A stretch of 64,000 bases of DNA from assembly GCA_040755295.1 (NCBI GenBank), contig JBFMBK010000008.1, positions 62,001-126,000 on the forward strand. The letters are read 5' to 3'. The notes beneath the pieces are model-generated. The model worked only from the letters and a program-made list of their open reading frames with translations. It was not told where the DNA came from and searched no databases. This document shows, piece by piece, positions 59,703-64,000 of this stretch. The DNA is from Bacillota bacterium (GTDB lineage: Bacteria > Bacillota > Desulfotomaculia > Desulfotomaculales > Ammonificaceae). Numbering within the stretch: position 1 is the stretch's first letter; each line of letters opens with the position of its first letter. A program made the translations under genes and the position numbers.

Positions 59703-60289
59703 TCTTTAACCCTTTCCCCCGAAGATTCCGCCGGAGACTTCTCCGGTCTGGAAAACAGTTTTCTGATAACCTTCGTCCCTTTTATCTTTTCTGCGCTTAA
59801 ACGCAACTTCCCCTTAGACAACATAAACCTGCCAAGTTCAGCGTCGCGGAAGGGTTTCCCGCTCTTGAAATTATGGCTCAGGAGCACGCCCAGCTCAAAG
59901 ACCCTGCCGTTCCGCCGTACCGACTGCAGGAACAGATCATTGAACATGATAACGCTCTTACCCTTACCGGCCGTCCCTTCTTTTCGGGCGATAATACGGA
60001 GGCTGTCCATCACCTGGGCGATACCGATATTACAGGGGCAGCGCGTCGAACATGTCCAGCATCCCGCACATACCCAGATCGCCCGCGAAGCGAGCACCTG
60101 TTCCTTGAGGCCCAACTGCAGGAGGCGAATCACCTGGTTTGGTTTGTAGTCCATGTCAAAAGCCGCGGGACATCCCGCGGTGCATTTTCCGCACTGATAA
60201 CAATGTGACAGCGTTTCTTGGCCGCTTGCCCGGACTATGTCTTGCATAAAACCGGAATCGGCCTTGTTTTTCCCGCCCAGAATCATCAC
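59699..60289 (-). CDS. hdrC: Heterodisulfide-reductase-like subunit C
   Basis: 196 aa. Two cluster motifs CYQCGKCTAGCPAAFD (about residues 30-45) and CAGCWTCSTRCPCNI (about 75-89), with an extended C-terminal tail of about 60 residues rich in basic amino acids. It brings electrons from HdrA to HdrB. The start of the hdrCB-A-flxDCBA run; a promoter is presumed in the 567 bp upstream but is not clear. Confidence 0.92.
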   Translation of the reverse strand: MMILGGKNKADSGFMQDIVRASGQETLSHCYQCGKCTAGCPAAFDMDYKPNQVIRLLQLGLKEQVLASRAIWVCAGCWTCSTRCPCNIGIAQVMDSLRIIARKEGTAGKGKSVIMFNDLFLQSVRRNGRVFELGVLLSHNFKSGKPFRDAELGRFMLSKGKLRLSAEKIKGTKVIRKLFSRPEKSPAESSGERVKE

Positions 60290-60856
60290 TCATACCCCTT
60301 TTAGGAACAAGGCTTACTACAAAATCATATCACGAATTCCCGGAAAAAAAGAAAAAGAACTGCTTGTTCTATTGTAAAATAGCCTTTCGATGAAAAAAAA
60401 CGAAATCCTCTTTTTAGCCGGAGAAAAATCCTGGTACTGATGCTAAACGGTAATCAAAAAGGAAACCGGTGCAGAACTCACCGGCAAAAGCGTAACAATA
60501 TCCCCCGTAAGAATTTCGGCAGTCTTATAAAATACACCCGCAAGCTCTCCGCCTCCTCCTTTATCAAGAAACACCCGCCCTGTTGCCGCCGTTATGCCGC
60601 GGGTGTCGCCCCGACCCCGATCACCCCGAACCGATTTCTTCTGCGCGCTTTTATCTTATAAATCTTATTCCGCATTCCGCGGAAATGTTCAACCAAACCC
60701 TGTTTCCACCAAGGAAATTATCGGGACGAAAATGTTCAATAAACCACGAGGTGTTTTTACGGAGTGCGGTTTGAAGCAAGCATGGCAGAACGGATGTCGG
60801 ATGCAGGATGTTAGAGGTCGGACTTGCCTTGGGACCGGTCGCCCCGGAAACCACCG
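60290..60856. other. 567-bp region without a supported gene
   Basis: Several frames are open but lack ribosome sites. A heptamer tract (cggatgt, cggatgc, aggatgt, tagaggt, cggactt) lies at 60791-60825. Protein-like words occur in minus-strand frames, possibly decayed coding sequence, but nothing is identifiable. Confidence 0.5.
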
Positions 60857-63604
60857 TCAATGACCTCCAAGCCGGTCCCGGAGCCATTCGCCGGCGCGGG
60901 CCATCGGTAAAACCGCCACCGGCAGCGGCGGCAGGGAACGGACGAAGGAAAGACCGTAGCTCTTGTTCACCAGCCGGGGGTCGAGCACCACCACCACCCC
61001 CTCATCCTGGTGGGAACGTATGAGCCGTCCGAACCCCTGCTTAAACCGCAGTACCGCGTAGGGGAGGCTGAGACGCCTGAAGTCGTCCTGCCCCGATTCG
61101 ATCAAACGGGCGCGCCGCGCCGCGAGCACCGGGGTTTCGTAAGGGGGAAACGGCAGTTTAACGATCACCACCACCCGCAGGATACCGCCGCCGATATCGA
61201 TGCCCTCCCAGAAACTCGCCGTGCCGCAGAGCACGACGCGCGGCGTGTGCCGGAACTCTTCCACCAGCCGCGTCCGCCCGCCGTCGATACCCTGGGCCAG
61301 GACGGAGATCTCCTCCGCTTCGAGCACAGGCCTCAGCCGCGCGACAACCTCCCGCATCATCCGGTTGGCGGTAAACAGCACCAGCATGCGCTCGCCCGCG
61401 ACTCTGGCCAACTGGGTCAACGCGTCGGTCACGGACGAGAGGTAGCGCTCACCCGCACCCTCCCGATACAGCGGCAGATCGCGCACTATACATAGGGCGG
61501 CCTTTTCCTTGTAAGCGAAAGGAGAACCGATCACCTTCGAACTGAAGGAATCCGGCGGCAGCCTGTTAAGGCCGACCCGGTCCGCAAAATGATCGAATCC
61601 CCCTTCTACGGCCATCGTGGCCGATGTCAGCACCATCCCGTGTGAACGCGAAAATACGGTTCCGGAAAGATGCTCCGCCACGGATACCGGTGACGACTTC
61701 AACACCGCATGCAGCGAAGCCGTGTAAAACTTTCCCTCGACCCACTCCACCCAGTCCGGACCGCTGCCGGTTACAATCCCGGTCAGGGTCTCCGCGAGTT
61801 CCTCGCCTTCCCTGACCCAGAGTTCCATTTCCTGCGACCAGGCCCCCTCCCAACCCTCTATATCGCGTAACAAGTCCCGGCAGGAACCGAGCAGGGTCTC
61901 CAGCTCCCCGATCAACCCCAGGTAATGGTCTTTCGCAGGCGTATCCATGACCAGATGAACGTCGTTATCATTAAGGCGCCGCGAAGACAGCCCGCCGTTG
62001 GCGCCGGTTTCCGGGCGAATGACCCCTTCCAGCGCGGTGTAAAACCCTTCCGCGTCGGTTTTGACGGCGTCCGACGCCGTGATGATTCTTCTCTGCCTTG
62101 CCTCCCACGCCGTCGAAAAACGGATTGCGCCGCCCGCCCGTAAAAACAGGGAGCGCAGCCGGGAAAGCCAGTGTGTGATGTCGCGTTTCGAAACGCTGCG
62201 GGTAAGACACTCGGTGGCGACATCCTCGAGGTGGTGCGCCTCATCGATCACGAGCGGTCCGTAATCCGGCAGTACGGAAACGCCGGCGAAAGCGTCCGTC
62301 AGCAGGAGGGCGTGGTTGGTGATGATTAACGCCGCTTTCTCGGCCCGCCGCCGCGCGTTGTTAACAAAACAGCGGCCCGCCCAGGCGCATTTCTTCCCGA
62401 AACACCCCTCGGCCGTCGCCGCCACCCTGGCCTGCGCCTCTCTTTCCGTTTCGTTGGAACTTAACTGGCTGAAATCGCCGGTGCGCGTGGAGGTCAGCCA
62501 TACCAGCACCCGGGCGTAGAAACGCGCCGCCGCCGCGTCGAAATCGACTTCCTCAAGAAGCCGTTCCCAGCGCCGCAGGCACAGGTAGTGCTGCCTTCCT
62601 TTGACCAGCGCCACGGCGAAATCAACCCCCACCGCAGCCTTAACGGAGGGGATGTCGTTTCGCAGAAGCTGTTCCTGGAGGTTGACGGTATGGGTGGACA
62701 CAAGGACCCGCCTGCCCTCCGCAAGTCCGGTGAGCACCAGCGGGATGAGATAGGCCAGGGATTTTCCGATACCGGTCCCCGCTTCCACCAGCAGGCAGCC
62801 GTCGCCCCTCAGGGCTTCGGTCACGGCGGCCGCCATCTCCTCCTGCTGCGCCCGGTACTCGTACGCCGGTAAAACACCTGTGAGCCTCCCGCCGGGACGG
62901 AAGAAATCCGCCGGTTCAACCGCTTCCGGGACAACCGGCGCGCTCTCGGCCTCTCCTGGCCCGGACCCGGCAAAGGCATACGGGCTTATGATCGGCGCCT
63001 GCTCCCCGACCACGACCCGCAGCGCCTGCCGGAAAAAAGGCCCCCAGGACGACTCCCCGCGTTCCAGCAGGAAAGCCGCGGTGGACAGCACGGCCGGGGA
63101 CAGACTTTTGAGTCGCGAAATCAAGGTAGTGAATACCCCTGCCGTCGCTTCGGCGTCGGGAAGCGCGCGGTGCTGCTCCGGGAACTCGACCTCCAGGGCT
63201 TCCGCCACCCTGACCAGGCTGTACCCGCGCGCCGCCGGGAGCAGCAACCGCGCAAGTTCGCAGGTGTCCAGAAGCCGCCGTCCGGAAAAGCTGTCGTTTA
63301 GGTAGCGGGAAAGGAAACCGGCGTCGAAGGCGACGTTATGCCCTATAATGGGCAGGTCTCCTATGAAAGAAGCCGCCTCGCCGGCTATCTCCTCCCACCG
63401 CGGCGCCTCCTGCAGCATGCCGTCGTCGATCCCGGTCAGCCGCTTTACCCGTAAGGGCACGCCGCCGTCCGCCCGGACCAGCGAAGAAAACCTTTCCGTG
63501 ACCGCACCGTTTTCGATCCGGCACAAAGCTATCTCGATGATTTCGTCGCGCGCCGGATCAAGCCCGGTCGTTTCAACATCCACCGCCACATAATTCTCGG
63601 CCAA
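60857..63604 (-). CDS. dinG: DinG-type DNA helicase fused to a DEDD exonuclease
   Basis: 915 aa. Exonuclease domain first: AVDVETTGLDPARDEIIEI (about residues 7-25; D/E), HNVAFDAGFLSRYL and later HRALPDAEAT. Helicase domain: Walker A EAGTGIGKSLAYLIP (about 278-292), iron-sulfur cysteines (CLRRW, GCFGKKC, GRC; about 349-405), Walker B VIDEAHHLEDV, and motif VI QGFGRLIRS. DinG/XPD-like helicases unwind 5'-3' and resolve D- and R-loops; this fused form is usual in Firmicutes. Followed upstream by the LapA-like gene. Confidence 0.94.
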   Translation of the reverse strand: MAENYVAVDVETTGLDPARDEIIEIALCRIENGAVTERFSSLVRADGGVPLRVKRLTGIDDGMLQEAPRWEEIAGEAASFIGDLPIIGHNVAFDAGFLSRYLNDSFSGRRLLDTCELARLLLPAARGYSLVRVAEALEVEFPEQHRALPDAEATAGVFTTLISRLKSLSPAVLSTAAFLLERGESSWGPFFRQALRVVVGEQAPIISPYAFAGSGPGEAESAPVVPEAVEPADFFRPGGRLTGVLPAYEYRAQQEEMAAAVTEALRGDGCLLVEAGTGIGKSLAYLIPLVLTGLAEGRRVLVSTHTVNLQEQLLRNDIPSVKAAVGVDFAVALVKGRQHYLCLRRWERLLEEVDFDAAAARFYARVLVWLTSTRTGDFSQLSSNETEREAQARVAATAEGCFGKKCAWAGRCFVNNARRRAEKAALIITNHALLLTDAFAGVSVLPDYGPLVIDEAHHLEDVATECLTRSVSKRDITHWLSRLRSLFLRAGGAIRFSTAWEARQRRIITASDAVKTDAEGFYTALEGVIRPETGANGGLSSRRLNDNDVHLVMDTPAKDHYLGLIGELETLLGSCRDLLRDIEGWEGAWSQEMELWVREGEELAETLTGIVTGSGPDWVEWVEGKFYTASLHAVLKSSPVSVAEHLSGTVFSRSHGMVLTSATMAVEGGFDHFADRVGLNRLPPDSFSSKVIGSPFAYKEKAALCIVRDLPLYREGAGERYLSSVTDALTQLARVAGERMLVLFTANRMMREVVARLRPVLEAEEISVLAQGIDGGRTRLVEEFRHTPRVVLCGTASFWEGIDIGGGILRVVVIVKLPFPPYETPVLAARRARLIESGQDDFRRLSLPYAVLRFKQGFGRLIRSHQDEGVVVVLDPRLVNKSYGLSFVRSLPPLPVAVLPMARAGEWLRDRLGGH

Positions 63605-63623
63605 TACTATTCCTCCGTCAGGA

Positions 63624-63644
63624 GTTCAACGTTCAAAGTTCGAT
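63624..63644. repeat. Heptamer tract, GTTCAAC type
   Basis: Units gttcaac, gttcaaa, gttcgat, 20 bases upstream of the dinG start. It is the same family as the tract after lepB (2732-2773). Confidence 0.65.
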
Positions 63645-63706
63645 ATTGGGGAGACTGATTAAGAAACTGGGACAGGAAACAGTAAAAAATGTTGGTTTGC
63701 TTGCAA

Positions 63707-64000
63707 CTAATTTACTTCCCGTCCGGGGGAGCTGTTTTTCTCCCGTTCGGCTTCCGCTCTCGACAGGCGGTGGGAAAGCCTGATGTTCTGGCTTGACAAC
63801 TCCCGCGCCCGCAGGGCATGCTTCACCTCGCGCCCGAGGCTCAATATAAACACGATCAGCGCCCCTCCCGCCGCAGCCCCCAGGACGACCACCGCCAGGG
63901 AGATGTTTTTGAACTCCCACACGAGGAACCTGATATTGACCACGGCAGCGTTTTGCACGGCAAAGACGGCGACCAGGAGGGCGAAGATGAGTCCGATTAG
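63707..64000 (-). CDS. LapA-domain membrane protein, 5' end beyond the window
   Basis: The frame is open through the right edge of the window, so the start is missing. Two transmembrane helices are visible: LIGLIFALLVAVFAVQNAAV and, after VWEFKNI, SLAVVVLGAAAGGALIVFIL, followed by a charged coiled-coil tail. This is the LapA (DUF1049) pattern of small inner-membrane proteins. A GTG within the frame (63958) would give an 83-aa product but would cut the first helix. Confidence 0.75.
   Translation of the reverse strand, partial: LIGLIFALLVAVFAVQNAAVVNIRFLVWEFKNISLAVVVLGAAAGGALIVFILSLGREVKHALRARELSSQNIRLSHRLSRAEAEREKNSSPGREVN

Noticed and set aside
60440-60661. Open + strand frames (73 aa and overlapping ones) in the 567-bp gap before dinG
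   Set aside because: No ribosome site and skewed basic composition (R/P-rich), typical of reading the complement of GC-rich DNA.
1-64000. CRISPR arrays
   Set aside because: I found no regularly spaced 24-48 bp direct repeats; the tandem repeats here have a 7-bp period without spacers.

Overview
This window reads as the chromosome of an anaerobic, spore-forming Firmicute with Clostridia-type metabolism. The best guess is the Desulfotomaculum/Pelotomaculum group (Peptococcaceae). That guess is an inference from gene content: a Spo0E-like phosphatase, the recO-glyQS-ccpN-PSRP...dnaG-sigA gene order known from Bacillus/Clostridia, a HdrABC-FlxABCD NADH/heterodisulfide-reductase module, and MetVF methylene-THF reductase linked to NuoEF-like subunits. 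No rRNA is present to confirm it.

Layout. 1-6.7 kb: small genes (Spo0E-like, YkgJ-like cysteine cluster protein), signal peptidase I, a secreted PG-binding/LysM/GH18 cell-wall hydrolase, a ferredoxin and a cysteine-rich four-helix copper-binding protein. 6.8-21.6 kb: an integration hot spot at the 3' end of tRNA-Val(TAC). The intact tRNA (21502-21576), an exact 50-bp copy of its 3' part (8333-8382) and an older 25-bp remnant (6824-6848) delimit two stacked insertions. One is a 1.5-kb segment with a Fic gene. The other is a 13.2-kb element with tyrosine integrase, regulators, a Rep-like gene with iteron-like repeats, two P27-like small-terminase proteins, an XkdF-like protease, a tape-measure protein and a GNAT toxin-antitoxin pair. 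It lacks a recognisable large terminase, portal or major capsid, so it is a phage satellite or a decayed prophage. 21.7-38.9 kb: the minus-strand housekeeping block (tRNA-CAT, rpoD, dnaG, dgt, FMN reductase, thpR, ppsA, ppsR, ccpN, glyS, glyQ, recO, ymdB, rny). 39.3-47.6 kb: C1 metabolism, with a stand-alone MetF, then a NuoG/FdhA-like, NuoE-like, NuoF-like, MetV, MetF cluster. 47.8-52.8 kb: a triple-GAF diguanylate cyclase, a MazG pyrophosphohydrolase, a DUF1015 protein and an Mrp-family ATPase. 53.1-60.3 kb: hdrC-hdrB-hdrA-flxD-C-B-A. 60.8-64 kb: a DinG-type helicase fused to a DEDD exonuclease and a truncated LapA-like membrane protein.

How the parts work together. The NuoEFG-like module beside MetVF suggests an NADH-driven, possibly bifurcating, methylene-THF reductase of the Wood-Ljungdahl pathway. 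The FlxABCD-HdrABC module would exchange electrons between NADH, ferredoxin and a thiol/disulfide partner. CcpN, PpsR and PEP synthase form an apparent gluconeogenic control operon.

The most striking non-genic signal is a set of about 20 intergenic loci built from degenerate tandem 7-bp units. Different loci use different heptamers, and they often begin within a few bases of a stop codon. Separate dispersed elements also occur: a leader-like sequence upstream of glyQ, the NuoEFG-MetVF cluster, metV and (3' part only) mrp; 79-95 bp inverted-repeat elements; and a ~115-bp composite repeat in three copies.
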